Part shown: one piece after another, positions 22,156-35,253 of the stretch
Position numbering within the stretch: position 1 is the stretch's first letter
How the letters are laid out: every line of letters starts with the position of its first letter
NCBI GenBank assembly: GCA_018894105.1
Contig: CM032131.1
Span: forward strand, 1,514,501 to 1,578,500
From: Jacaranda mimosifolia
Taxonomy: Eukaryota > Streptophyta > Magnoliopsida > Lamiales > Bignoniaceae
Direction: 5' to 3'
DNA: 64,000 bases
Translations under genes and position numbers: made by a program
The notes under the pieces: generated by a model
Databases searched by the model: none
Told to the model about the DNA's origin: nothing
The model's input: the letters and a program-made list of their open reading frames with translations, nothing else

Positions 22156-25100
22156 TTACTCCAGTGGCGCCGAAAATTGGTTTTGCTGTTGAGAATCACT
22201 GGGCACAAATACAGGAAGCTGCCCCCCACGCTGTGATCGACCCTGCTGGTAGTAACTTGAGGTCGAACTTCTCTGTGGACCAGATGAGAGCGAGCTTCCA
22301 GATCTCGTACCTCTATTCAACTGTTCGTTCACGAGCGGACCTCCAAAGAAGATAGACTGTCCTGTGTATGTAAGCTCAGTTGCAGAAACCTGAGAGGAAG
22401 AACCAACGCCCCTGGTGGCAGCAGAGACGAACCGGCCGGCTTCTGGATCCCAATATACCGAGGATTTTGTACTTTCTGTAACTCCCAGATTGTTTTTCCT
22501 CATTGGAGCTCGGCCCACATTGTCGCCAGCTGGGGCTTCATTCGCTTCACCGGCTCTTGCTGATAAAGGCGACTGCCCAGTAGATGATTGGTATATTGGG
22601 TTCAAATGATCTCTGTTTGAAGAATGCTGCTGACCTAATGGAGATGGGCTTAGATTGGTGGCAAGAGGGCTGCTCAAATTGCTAATACTGTGACCGCATG
22701 TCTCAGTGTCGTCCCGGCTAACTTGGCTAGGTGGATAGGAGCTCTTGGTTGGCGATAGCCTTGATGTCCCGGCTCTAGCATTAGTCTCATAATATACTTG
22801 CCTTGTACTATTTGGACTGCTTTTGCCGCTCATGGTGGTGCTAGATAAATAGTCGGCATCATAAGGATGAGCTCTGGAACTCACGGGACGTAAAACAGAT
22901 GATGAAGCTCTAGCCTTTGCACCAGCTTTAACGGCCTCGTTTGAGTCCAGTTTTGCAAGCTTCCAGGCACTGATTCTGACAGGACGTTGAGACACTCTTT
23001 TCCCTTTATCAGATTGTACGGCATCTGGATCAACCGTTGAGGGTAATCGTCCCGGCTCCAGATGAGGAACAATTTCATCCTGGGAAGGAGACAACAAGGT
23101 AATCAGAAATTTCTTGTCCAACGAGCCATAAAGAATTCAGATGTAACGATGTGATAGCAAAAGTTCAAGTTAAAACCTAAGATTCACAGTTAATAAAGAT
23201 CAGACAACAAACAAGAAAAGTGGGTTTGCGTGATGCAAATGACATGTAGTATATAAGAAAATCATGGTGGTGTTGGTCGTGGTGGTAGTGGTGGTAAATA
23301 TGCACACAATACAGTCTGTGATGGTTCAGTTGCATGCTCATCAACTCTTAATCTCTTTTAAACGAATATATAAAGTAAGAGAATGTCTTGGATTTCAATA
23401 CAAACAGAGAGATTTTTATGCAGTTTTCAAATTAAGCTCCAGAGTTCTTTGAGAAAAGACAAAATCAGCAGAGTTAGAAAACAAAGAAGTTCCAACAGTA
23501 CCTGATGATCCGTGAATATCCTAGGTGGAGTACACCAAGCACCTTTATATTGCAGGCCCTTTCCAACTGAGCTTCGTCCGCTAATGGCAGTCACAGCAGA
23601 ACTAGTCGGAGAAGAAGGAAAACTTTGTTGATCACCACTTCCATCTACGGAAGGTCCAGGAGGTTCACTTTGGGTCCTCATAGCAACAATATATTCATAT
23701 GTTGTGATACCCTAGAGAAAAGGGGGAAGAATAAAAATAAGAATAAGAATTGTGCTGCCAACAAGGGATGCAAACAAACCAAGTAGGCTAGTGGGCTTAT
23801 CGAGCTGGCTTATGGTGTTTGACCTCAAGCCAAATAATTTTTGTTCGTATGCTTGCAGGCTTTACATTTCTTTCAAAATATCTACTTATGTATTAATAGC
23901 ATATATATATTGAGCTCAAGCCTATGCTCCAACATAACAGAACAACCGAGCTTTTCGAGCTCGAGCTCGAGATCAAAATTCATATTGCTCAACTGATTGA
24001 GCTCGAGATCAAGCCAATACAAATGGCCGAGGCTTGGCTCAGCTCGACTTGTTTGCATCCCTATTGCCAACTGCTCCTTTGCCTTCACATATTCGTGCTC
24101 ACAAACACACACACACACACACAGAGCATGTCCACACAGATACTGAGGGAAAGGGAACAAGTAGGATTAAACATGCACCTTTTGGATAAGAATGATATGG
24201 AAAAAGAACAATTCTCCCAGAGGCACAGTTGCAAGAAAAGAAACAGCTGTACACAAGGCCTGAAACAGAGAAAATACAAATATTAATCGAATGTTAGGAA
24301 AAAAATTTCCAGTTATGAAATAAACGTGCAGTTGGGATAGCAATTCAAATACAGATAAAACTAGACCATAGTAAGCTAGAAACCACACAGAACCTGTCTT
24401 ACGACAAAGCAAATAAATAAAAGATTCCATGGTCCAGAAAATATTACAGGATCCCAGAAGTCTATTTTCTCATATGTACAGCATGGTTGATCTCTCTTTA
24501 ATTGCTAATATTATATGCTTCCTAAAGGGACTCAAGTTAGAAGCCCAAACGCGAACTTGCAAGTTGCAACTTTTAAGTTTTAAATCTTGTAATTATCATT
24601 TTTAGGATCTCAAAGACAGGAAAGAAAGATGCAACAAAGTATACAATTGAAACTAAGTTATCCACAAAATAGACAGAGGCATGTAGGGAAGTGTGAGCAA
24701 AAAGTAAAATAATGTACCACTACAGTAGCAAATGGGGGGCGAGAAAATCCATCTCCAAGCCTGCTGATAATATCATTCTCAGTGGCCTTTCTATCAACAA
24801 AACAACGAACAAGGACAGCAATGCCCACTGCACATTCAAATACAAGCTGACACAAAACGGCACATGTTTATTAGAAGAGCGATAAACACATAGATCTGAT
24901 TGGTAGAAGAGCAAGAGCAAGGGCAAGAAGGTGGTGGGGGGCGAGGGAGCGACAAAGAAAGAGATGAAGAAGACAAATAAATAATGATAGACTGAGAAAG
25001 TATCTCAGCATGGAGCTTACCCAGAGAAGGCTTGCAGCCATTAAGCACACAAATGTGATGTAGTTTTTTCTACCCACACAATTATTCAGCCACTGCAAGT

Positions 25101-28100
25101 ATTCAAATACACAAACTAGGATCAGTTAAAGATCATCGTCCATGTTTGGCGAAAGAGACAGTTTGTCCATTACTAAAGCCAAAGAAAAACTACTGCTCAT
25201 GAAAACAAAAAGATTTTCCTATGAGGAAAATCTCTCTGATAAGTCAATTAATGGAATCATGAAAAAGGAACATGATGATCTGTCACATTAATTTAAAACT
25301 TCATTCTCAAGCTGAAAATCAAACTCACGCGACAATGATGATCAAATCCGTCAACACATTTGTCACAACTTCTGCAATGTTTACTGAACTTGCGCACCTA
25401 AGAAAGAGAATGACAAGAAAATATAAGATCTATATGAACTAATTAAGCAATTGGTTACAACTGGGGGAGGGGGACACAAAATCTAAGGGCAACAGGAGTT
25501 GGGAACACTTGAATCACATTCTTTCTTTACTTTGCTTCCATATCTTCTTAACTTTTTTCCAGGAAAAACAAATTAGAAAGAATAGGGACACTGGCAGGGG
25601 CTTCAACGGAGTTTTGAGGAAGGAAATAATCAATTTAGAAGCATGTAAAAGGTATGAATCCAAGAGCATGAAAATATAGTTATATTAAGACAATTAATGG
25701 CAATTATGGCAGCTAAGAATGTGTTTAAAAATGGTAAAAAAAGCATCTGTTGACAACCACTCAACTTCTGCCTTCCTTTCTTATGATTTGTCTAACATTA
25801 TGAGGCAGAAAAAGGAGATAATGTTGACCAACGTATGACTTGAGTGGGACACAAATAGACCAGTGAACACTATATAGGACAACACCCCCCCCCCCCCCCC
25901 CCCCAAAACAAGCGACGGTCTACAATATTAGAACCCTGCCAAGTAGACTACAGAATTCATACTTTACATATAAGAAAAGTATTATAATGATTCCGTTATT
26001 ATTTCATCCCCCATAAAGTGAAAAGCTTTGGAGAAGCAGTTCTATTTTAGATTCTCTTTCATTCCATGGCTCATCTCCCATCCCCCATAAAGTGAAAAGC
26101 TTTGGAGAAGCAGTTCTATTTTAGATTCTCTTTCATTCCATGGCTCATCTCCCTTATATAGCTCTCACAGGAATAAAATTTCCACGTCTTCCAAGTGCCA
26201 CAATACAAAGTTCCAAGCCAGAACTTTTTATGTTAGCAAAATTGGGGAAGGAAAAGGATAGAAGTCGCTGGTATACATTAAAGAATTGGTAAATTATTTT
26301 TCTTTTACTTTAACTTTGTCAAGCCATTTAAAATCTTTAAGAGTTCAGGCAGGCTCACCAACTGATTAAAAGCAAAAGAGAAATGAGAATATTGAAAAGT
26401 CAGTAATGGCCTCAAATGGTCCCCCATTACCCAACAAAGATCCTATAGTGAAACCAAGCAAAATCTCAATCAGAGGAACTCCCTTACATTAAGATAAAAA
26501 GTATGTCTCCCGTTCCTTTTTTTTTTTTTTTTTAATCATCTACCCCTTTGAAATAGATAGAACTTTATGAAGTGTTATACCTCCGCATTGCACAATGTGC
26601 AGAACAAAGCATCCTCCTCGCCATTTTGTTCATGTAGATGACCTTCATCCTTGCGACAGTCCTCCTTCACAAGAAAACCACAAAGGCAACCTCCAAGTTT
26701 TGAACAGCAACCAGAATCATGCCTGTAAGATTTTCCTCCATCCTTCAAATCTACTTTAGTTGGCTCTTCAGTCGTGGATAAATTACCTAATCAATACCAT
26801 CAAGCCATCAACAAAGAGTTTGGGTATGGGGATAGAGTTATAATGTGGTTATTAAGAACAGATCAAATGCAAAGTGCTGTATAGACTCAGCCATAGTACT
26901 TAAGAAAAAAACACAAGCATAAATGAGTCATCTTCTGACGGCCAATTGACCATGCAATAGGACAATGCATCAGCTCCTTTATGTTCTTATGAAATGGTTG
27001 GTCAACATTTTCAAGGATATGTTTCACTTAGGATCTGTCTTCCTTGTATTCAAGTCATTTACCAGGCAACTCTGTCCCAATATTTGATGTGTAGGTTGAT
27101 GTCTTGTCAGCTTCAATGAGAATTCCAGGATCAGCAGGATCAATAGCTGTGCATCTCACATAAAGTATAAACACACAGAGTGCCTGGAATTAATAACTAA
27201 GCATGATAAGAAGCATAAAACATTCTGAGTTCCCCTCCCCTACCAACAAAAAAAAAAAAAAAAACGAAACAAAGGAAAAAGAAGAATAAATGAGCTCCAA
27301 TTTGCACTTACCAGGAAGGAATAAATGCCTGTGGCCAAGTACTCATAGATATCCTTTCCAAGAAAAGGTGCAAAAAATGCATAAAAAGCAACAGATAATA
27401 GGCAAAAAACTGTTATAGCCACCACCTGCATGGGGAAAAAAGAAGTTGAGAATGTGGATACAAGATGATTAACCAAAATGCAGCAACTCATTAGATAAAA
27501 CACTCACAATTCAGCAAATTATAAATAATGAACATAGTTTTTGTAATTTGTACAATATAACCTACATGTAATGAAGACAATATATTACCACTTAAGAAGA
27601 ATATAAGTGGGAATAAGTTCTATAATTGTGAAAAGTGATGCAGATACTACGTTGCGCTTAAACTGTAACTATATTAGAGAGGAATGGTGTATCCTTAATT
27701 GATATTATCTTAATTCCTGTACTTGAAAAAAGCCCAATCAATTAAAGCAAAGTAGTCTATCATCTAAACCAAATCAGCTTTGTTCTTTTAACTGATGGCA
27801 CAATCGTATGTACGATACAGAAAACTATGCACCTAACAACCTAAAGAATCAGTAGAATACTTCAAAACTGTAAAAGAACCAAAGGGCAAGGGCAAAGGCC
27901 CAACGAATTGAAGTTATTCTTTAATTCCTACGAAATATTACTTTCGTATCTGCAGTATATGCATACTCAAAAATGAAAAATATCCAGTAAGATCAAGTTG
28001 ACCTGATTCCAACCGAAGTCTCCTTTATACAAACAAGTAGAACTTACCCAAAATATGCCCAAATTTACCTTCCTCATTTACTCCTATGCACATTTATCTA

Positions 28101-28433
28101 AAACATCTTCAATTTCCTTGCATTCTCTTGTTTGAGGTTCACACCATCATAATTAGGTAAATATACCCAACAAACTTCTAAAATTATCCATAACAATCAT
28201 CAAAATTTCAAATATTGAACATTAACAACAAAGTAAAACAAGAAGGCAGCTATTTCAAACTCCCGAGCAAAAGTCAAGAAAAAGAGCCCACATTTCAAGA
28301 GTCAATCCACCCCCAAGATACCCACATTCAAAAAATTTCAACTAATCACACTATAAAAAGGGTGAAAAAGAGGGGAAAAAAGGCAAACCTGAAAGGAGTG
28401 AGCAGGGAGTTGCCACCCATGACGCCTAGCCAT
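22156..28433 (-). CDS. DHHC-type protein S-acyltransferase (PAT19-22 group)
   Basis: Ten exons join in frame: 28433-28389, 27425-27312, 27183-27063, 26786-26581, 25397-25329, 25092-25021, 24846-24718, 24259-24179, 23711-23502 and 23079-22156, giving 656 residues. The enzyme transfers palmitate or other acyl groups to protein cysteines at membranes. The start [15 protein letters not shown] and the first helices ([40 protein letters not shown]) are typical of the PAT19/20/21/22 group. The Cys-rich domain runs from Cys156 to Cys190, with the catalytic DHHC at 181-184 and [11 protein letters not shown] just after it. Two more helices follow at about 198-222 and 252-276. The 380-residue Ser-rich tail has no folded domain I can name and ends FSAPLE. 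All key residues are present and it appears functional. Confidence 0.95.
23763..24063. mobile_element. hAT-type MITE in S-acyltransferase intron
   Basis: The inverted ends are AAGGGATGCAAACAA on the left and TTGTTTGCATCCCTA on the right. Flanking 8-mers are CTGCCAAC and TTGCCAAC (7 of 8 identical), fitting hAT insertion. The interior is rich in GAGCTCGAG-type palindromes. It sits in the intron between exons 9 and 8 and does not touch splice sites. Confidence 0.75.
25881..25904. repeat. Poly-C run in S-acyltransferase intron
   Basis: An uninterrupted run of roughly 20 C residues lies in the 1.2-kb intron between exons 5 and 4. Similar but shorter C-runs occur at about 11969-11979 and 62047-62057. 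Confidence 0.95.
26006..26153. repeat. 74-bp perfect tandem duplication in an intron
   Basis: Two essentially identical 74-bp copies beginning CATCCCCCATAAAGTG follow each other directly in the intron between exons 5 and 4 of the S-acyltransferase gene. The near-absence of differences implies a recent event or an assembly artefact. Confidence 0.92.
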
Positions 28434-31400
28434 TGATTCAAAACTACAGTAAAAATCAACACCATTCACACTTGAAATAACAAAAATTTATCAATGCCAG
28501 AGCATGAAAACAAAGAAAAAAACATGAACATCACCCACTAAAATAAAAGCTCAAAAAATCTTTCAATTGGTATCTTTTCTCTATATTTCTTGAATAGTTA
28601 CTGAACCCACAAACCATAATACCCCTCCCAAGATTTCAATGCTGACCCAGATGCCAAGAACCCATTTTTAAACAACTAATATACTTGTTTTTCCAAAATC
28701 TAGGGCTTCTGCGTTTTGATTTATCGATCAATGAGCCATCCCAAGAAACACGAAAGGAGGAAAGACAATAAAATAAAAGCGGCATTCAGTTTTAGTGTTC
28801 TAGCAAATGCTGACTGGAGTTGAGAGTAGTATATTTTCTGTCATATGTGGTTTTCACCACACCTCTTTTTATCCAGACCTTTTCTGTTGAAATGGACTTG
28901 AATTAGACCCTTCTATTTTTTTCTTTTTTTCCCCACAATTTTTTGGTATAAAAAAAAATTCATTTATAAGGAACTTATTACAATTTTTTATTTAATTTTC
29001 CTATAAAATTATTTATTTATTTGTTTTCATATGGAACTTTACAATTAAATACTATTTGTAAAGGCTAATAGAGGCCTAAAAAAGGCAGTTAACCACACAA
29101 TGAAACTTCTTTGACAACAAGACATTCTCTTCATTTTAGTCAACATTCAATTAAAACCATAATAATTAGTTAGCATAGTCATATATTAGTCTTTATTGCA
29201 CTTAGAAATGTACTAACTGGTTTGGTAAATGATCCACATCACATTTATAGTTAGAAGCAAAAGATTCTATCTTTCTTTAAAAAAAAAGCATGTATATAAT
29301 AATTTGAAAAAAATATGTATATAATAATTTGACTGTGGCTGAATTAAAAATGCCGATGTTAAATATATTAATTATAATTAAAAGTAATAGTTTTATATTT
29401 TTTTAAAAAAGAATACAAAAAATATTAACTGTATTTTAAAATAAATTTTTATGATAATTTGACTATCGTAAAATTAAAAATGTCATGATTAAAGATATCA
29501 ACTTGTCTGGTAAAATAATTTACATAGTAGATGTAGTTACAAGCAAAAAGTTCTACTTTAAAAAAGCCTCATATACCTAAAAGGTTAATTGTATTTAAAG
29601 AAAATTATTATGATAATTTGGTCATTATCAAGTTAAAACCGTCGTAATTCAAATAATATTCAATCATTAATTGAGAGAAAATGACAATGCGATGATAACT
29701 TTCTAACAAGTCTATGTCTATTCATTACAAATAATTTGATTGAGACTTGAAATGTTTTTAGCAAAATGTCAATAAGAATACCAACTTTGGCAATAATTCT
29801 TTGTATCTCTATAGTTTATTGAAGTTGTAAGCAATAATTCTAGGCATGTGGGGTGTAGGCAGTTGCATCAACCATTGGATTTTATAATAAAATACCTTTG
29901 ACCAATGGCAATTGCTAAGCCTAATGAGCTGCCCTTTGGAATAAACTATTTATAGTTCAAGGTGGACTTAGATACTTGTCTAAAGCACTATGTTGCTTTA
30001 TTGGAATTGCTTCTTGGAAATATTTTTTTAATCTCTTTTATAATCTTGCATCCCTTTGGTTTGAGACATAAAATGGGAATCTTTTCTTTCAGAATTATTT
30101 TAAGACTGAAAAATTTTATATCATCTATTTGGATACTATATAAGTAAGTTAATGAATATGAGTGGGATGTAATGATGCTGTAAAGTGAAATTATGATATT
30201 ATTATGTATAATTCGATAGTCTGTAATTCTCTTAAATAATACTTCAATCAATGATATGGAATAAACAAAATATATGTTGAAACTTCTACCAACATCAAAG
30301 TTTGGTCGTTGTATAAAATAGATTATTGAATATGAATATGATGATGTTATAAACTGAAATAATGATATTATTTGTATAATTTCTTGATTTGTAATCCTCT
30401 TAAGTAATATATACTTAAATAAAAGATATGAAATAAGCTGAATATGTTTCAAAAAAATCTACTAACACCAAAATTTATATGCTATTAGAGATTCAAGGGT
30501 AAATGAAATATCCTTTTGTCCAAATCCTTGGTCCTTCATGAACCTATGCTTCTTGAAATTCATAAAATATTAGCGTACCTCAGAACAGTCTTTCGCTTCC
30601 AATTTTTTGCTAGTCATTTTGAAATTTAATCTTATTTAAACAATGAAAAAAAAAATTAAATTAGTTTGTAGTTAGTATTCCATTCAAAGACTTTTTTTCA
30701 TTTTGAAGAAAAAGATAAATTTTTATTGATTAAAATAAATGGATTATGTATGAAAACTATTGATGGATTGAGAAAAGAAGAAGAAAATTTGTGTTGTAGA
30801 ATGTATGTCATTATTTTGATTTGACCTGTATTTATTAGCATTCATATGTAATCTTTTTTCTTCAAGGAAGACAATTGTGTAATATTGCAAAAACATGTTA
30901 TTCAACTCTTTTCAAATTTAAGTTAGGCCCACATGGTAACTAATATATGGATTGAATAAATATATCGGGAAGGTTTCACCAATCTTTTGAAAATCGTTTT
31001 TGATTTTTATTAAAGTTAAATTTTGAAAGAATTGATTTTTATCAAATTGCAGAATACAAAGATGGTGTCCAAATTTGAAATTAGATATGAAAGATAAACC
31101 TTACGAGATATCATTGATCTCCTCGGGCACATACAAGTAGGATTTTATCCATATATATCACAACTATTTTTTCTTTTTATATCATAACTATAATTTATGC
31201 ATAACTACCATTTACAATCTAATGTTACAACTCTATAGTCTCTTCGCTACTATTTTATTATAATTTTTTTCTTTTTCATTTGTCCAAAAATTTACATAAA
31301 TACATAGAAATTGTATAAGAAAAGAAATAAATGTTTTTATTTAATCTATACTAAGAAATTGAAGTGTGTAAAATGATTGTTATCTCTTATAAAAAGACAT

Positions 31401-31607
31401 TTCAATAAATAAGAAAGAAAGATAGCAATTTATACATTATCTTAAAAAATTCAACTTTATCAATAAAAAATAAAATTTAATATTATCAACGATATTTATC
31501 AAATCTAAATGTAACTTTAACTTAGATTGCTAAATACTATTTAAAGTATAACAGATCGAAAGTTATTACAAATCATGCTGGCAAAAACCCTAGCAAATTA
31601 AGGTAGA
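28434..31607. other. Intergenic, AT-rich, with degenerate tandem repeats
   Basis: No gene is seen. 28434-28850 is the probable promoter/5' UTR of the S-acyltransferase gene. 29215-29660 contains diverged repeat units containing ATAATTTGA. 30150-30440 contains two diverged copies, about 180 bp apart, of a segment containing ATGATATTATT-GTATAATT. The rest is low-complexity AT-rich sequence. Confidence 0.5.
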
Positions 31608-31624
31608 CACTACTAAAAAATAGA

Positions 31625-32290
31625 CTTTTAGTGACCGAAAAATCGGTCACTAATTCAACAAAAATCGGTCACTGATGTAATTAGTGACCGATTTAGTGAC
31701 CGAAACCATCATCAGTCACTAAAACCCTCGTCACTAATTCAAATTAGTGACCGAAACCATCATCGGTCACTAATTAGTGACTGCCCATCGGTCACTAATT
31801 TTAAAGTATCGGTCACTAAATTTTTTCAAGGCCATACATTAATCGGTCACAATTGGGTCACTAATTAGTGACGAATTAGTGACTGACTACTAATCGGTCA
31901 CTAATTAGTGACCGAAATTCGGTAACAAAATATCAATATTCGATCACTAATTAGTTATTGATTTCTAATCGGTCACTAATTAGTGACCGACGTTCGGTCA
32001 CAAACAATCGGTCACTAGTTTGTGACCGAAATTCCGTCACAAAATATCAATATTCGGTCACTAATTAGTGACTGAAGTTCGGTCACAAACAATCAGTCAC
32101 TAGTTTGTTACCGAAATTCCGTCACAAAATATCAAGAATCGGTCACTAATTAGTGACCCAATTTCGGTCACAAAATAATCGGTCACTAATTAGTGACCGA
32201 ATCGGCCACAATATGTCACAAATCAATGACCGAATTTCAGTCACTAATTAGTGACCGACCGCGTTTCAGTCACAAATCGGTCACAAAAAT
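31625..32290. repeat. Left subterminal repeat array of the CACTA element
   Basis: More than twenty copies of the motif AATTAGTGACCGA or its reverse complement TCGGTCACTAATT lie in both orientations, many arranged as back-to-back palindromes. By analogy with En/Spm these are binding sites for the TnpA-type protein. A smaller array of the same motif lies at 36838-37105. Confidence 0.9.
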
Positions 32291-32545
32291 TTATTTGCAC
32301 CAAAAATAATTTATTTAAAAATTTTAAACACCATTTCAAAATAATGTATAATGAATATTTCACAATCATAGTCCATCATCAATTTATAACTCTAAAAATA
32401 TAATTCATACCACCAATGCATAAGCATAAAAATAACAATTCATACAACCATAATCCAAAATCATATGTTTAAACCAACCCATCCAAATATAAGTTTAAAT
32501 ATCAACAACAGTATATAGTACAAAAATAGGCAAATAACCATTAAA

Positions 32546-34392
32546 CTAACTCTCATTGTCACCTCCGTTATTGTCATTCGAACCACCACCATGCACTGCA
32601 TTCAACTTTTCCATGCATGTTGTCAATGTCGCCATTAAAGCTTGCTCCCTCGCCTTTGCATCTTCAATTATTTTCATGAAAATTGCTTCCTTATTTGCAG
32701 CCGCTTCCCTCTCCTTAGCAACTGCCTCCCTCTCCCTAGCCAAATGCTCATCAACAACTTTTGTAATTATTTCTTGCAAGTAGTCATGTGTAACATGGTT
32801 GTTGATTGATCTTGAAGAGGTCTCAGTAGCAACAATGTCACGGCAATGAAATGTATTCCCATAACCGTACACCCTACCCTTCATAGCACCGCCACTAATC
32901 TCAACCCATTTTTGTGCATCAAAGGAGCTTTCTAGAGTTGAGTTACTGTCAAGATTACTTGCATGTGTTCTATACTCCTACACAAATTATCACCATTACT
33001 TGCAACCAAGCATGCTCTAATTATAAGTTATAAAAATAACTAATTCACTTCTTCTATATCCTATAACTACACCAATATAGTATCTTCACCATTAAAATAA
33101 AAGTTCCTATAAATCCAAACAATTGCCACATGATTACCAAAAAACACTCAACTTAATCCAAGAAATAAATCCAAATAAAGAAACTAAAAATATTATCGCC
33201 CTAACACTCCAACACACTTACAACCATATTCAACTTTTCAATATTAAGTATGTACAACACACTTTCTATAATTTGGTAATAGTATTTCCAACCCAAAAAT
33301 GTTCAACATAAAAGAAACACTTACTTGGACCCTCTTGGATTTGTTGTCGACATATTCACCTTTCCCTTGTGCTTTTCGGTGAGTTCGGTCATGAACCTCC
33401 ACTTGGCTAACCACTATACCACCTTGTGACTACATTAAAATAATAACATTAACACTTGCTCTAAATATTAAATGAAATTGAATTTAGAAATGGAAAAAAA
33501 CCATTCTACGCATATGCTCAGCAAAGGAAATGGAACCGCCAGTATGCTTGGTGATTGACCCATCCTTCTCTGTCATTCTGTTTTGCCTTGCTTTTTTACA
33601 CTTCTCTTGATAGTTAGGTGCACTCATATATGTGTTACAAATGACTTCCCAATCACTTGAAACCATATTCTGAGGCACAATTTTTGCAAGATCTCTCGAG
33701 TCAGCACCACCAGTTTCCTTTAATGCTCTCTTTTTGTATATGTAGATGGTGTTTTTGAAGTTCCTCTTATGAGTCTGCTCCCATGAGTGTATAATACCCG
33801 CCTCATGTTCAGGCAACCAACAAAAGTGTTCCTATCACAACATAGACCATGATGAATTTCATGAACTTATAAAACATACAAAGTTAATTTTCAATACAAA
33901 AATATTTAATGACTTACTGTGAATTTTTCATAGAGAAAATCTCGTGATTCTCGAGGAACCTTCTCCCAAGTAGGCCATGGACCCATATAGGCTCTCAAAA
34001 TTTCACATATTTTACGTGTGGCTGACTCTAGAATAAAGCTATGCAATTGTGCAATAAAAAATACATAATTTAAATAGTTAAGTAGTTAGACATAATAGCT
34101 TAGAGATCAATTTTCATTTAAAGTGATTAAAGAAATATACCCATCATAAAATGGTTGTATCAAGATACGGTTAGAACGATTATTTGATGCATGGCTCCCT
34201 TGTGTGTCTCCTCTTGTCCTCGCATGAGATGAATTTTGATCATAACTCGATTGTCCCTCCTCATGCTGTTGTTGTGGATCAGGTACCTGTGTCTCATGCA
34301 AAGTCTAGAAAATCCCTAATGCCTTTATCAAACTCATCAGATAAAAATCCATTATATAATCGATGCCACATCCAATTTCGCTCATTAGACAT
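32546..34392 (-). CDS. CACTA element protein, Transposase_24 (Ptta/En/Spm, TnpA-like)
   Basis: Exons 34301-34141 (open from upstream), 34038-33918, 33831-33502, 33429-33325 and 32977-32546 join in frame with GT-AG borders, about 380 residues. Characteristic blocks are LRAYMGPWPTWEKVP; EHFCWLPEHEAGIIHSWE; AKIVPQNMVSSDWEVIC; GGSISFAEHMRRM; VVSQVEVHDRTHRK; and a C-terminal charged coiled coil (EHLAREREAVAKEREAA). In En/Spm such proteins bind subterminal repeats and help transposition. The only good ATG (34392) opens a 32-codon segment (NWMWHRLYNGFLSDEFDKGI) resembling the transposase-associated domain that normally starts TNP2 transposases. It ends at TGA 34296-34294 and would need a further splice or a frame change to join. 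The downstream exons are intact; the start is unresolved. Confidence 0.7.
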
Positions 34393-34589
34393 GCTTTCTG
34401 CAATTTTAAAATATTAAACTATCATTTGAAAAGCTTAACACCTTTTTTCTCCTTATAAGGAAGTCCAACAACTCGATTATTAGCCATGCTCAAACATATC
34501 AATACAAAAATAATATCTTCAAAAGCGGAATACACACACAAAAAAGCACCACAAAAAAGAGTGCCACAAAAGCTAATTGTGCCAGTTAC

Positions 34590-35253
34590 AAAAGTGTTAT
34601 CCCCAGTCCAGTTTCTGGACTGGTTCCAGAAACTATAACCCAGAAACTGGAACCAATTTCTGGACTGATTCCAGGTTCCAGTCCAGAAACTGGAAACAGT
34701 TTCTGGAAACACTTGATTTTTAAATAATGAACTTATTAAATATTTTAGTTAAGGTAAAAAAAAAAAAAATTATAATGTCATTCCATGGATAATAAAGAAA
34801 AGCCAAATGAAAGTCCTCCAGTTATTAAAAAATTAAATACGACAACTAAAGATAATAAGTTATGAGAAGGAAGAAACATTAGTCACCTTGATTAGTAAAA
34901 GCCAAATGTACTATTGCGTGGGGTGCAAAGAGTGCCACAAAAGCCAATTGTGCCGGCTACAAACAAAGAACAACCAAAGAAAACAGTTGTAAAAAAGAAC
35001 AAATCTTATGAAAGAAATGGAAAAGATTATGAATTAGAAAGATTATTTATGTTGAGGAAAGTGTTATCCCCATAACAAAGCTAAAAAACCTATATATAAT
35101 TGTAAGTGTCAATAAACTGGAATCCAGGAAAGTGTTATCCCCAGTCCAGTTTCTGGACTGGTTCCAGAAACATTTGATTTTTAAATAATGAACTTATTAA
35201 ATATTTGAGTTAAGGTAAAAAAAAATAAAAAAATTATAATGTCATTCCATGGA
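34590..35253. repeat. Internal duplication with palindromic CCAGAAACTGG cluster
   Basis: A segment containing GTGTTATCCCCAGTCCAG and a tail with TTTAAATAATGAACTTATT occurs at about 34590-34791 and again at 35129-35253. The first copy carries an extra stretch of about 70 bp packed with TTCCAG/CTGGAA units; AGTCCAG-TTT-CTGGACT at 34605-34621 is a perfect hairpin. The copies share a further upstream block, AGAGTGCCACAAAAGC (34558 and 34929). Confidence 0.8.

Noticed and set aside
22164..22609. Plus-strand ORFs opposite the last exon of the S-acyltransferase gene
   Set aside because: Shadow frames of the real minus-strand exon.
23882..24286. ORFs on both strands around 23882-24286
   Set aside because: They fall in a MITE, a CA microsatellite and the antisense of an S-acyltransferase exon.
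29988..30452. A 154-codon minus-strand ORF rich in Ile, Ser and Tyr
   Set aside because: It runs through diverged tandem AT-rich repeats and has the composition of translated low-complexity DNA. No domain, no splice structure.
31625..32290. Repeats resembling a CRISPR-like or satellite array
   Set aside because: The repeats are in both orientations, unevenly spaced and located just inside CACTA termini, so they are transposon subterminal repeats.
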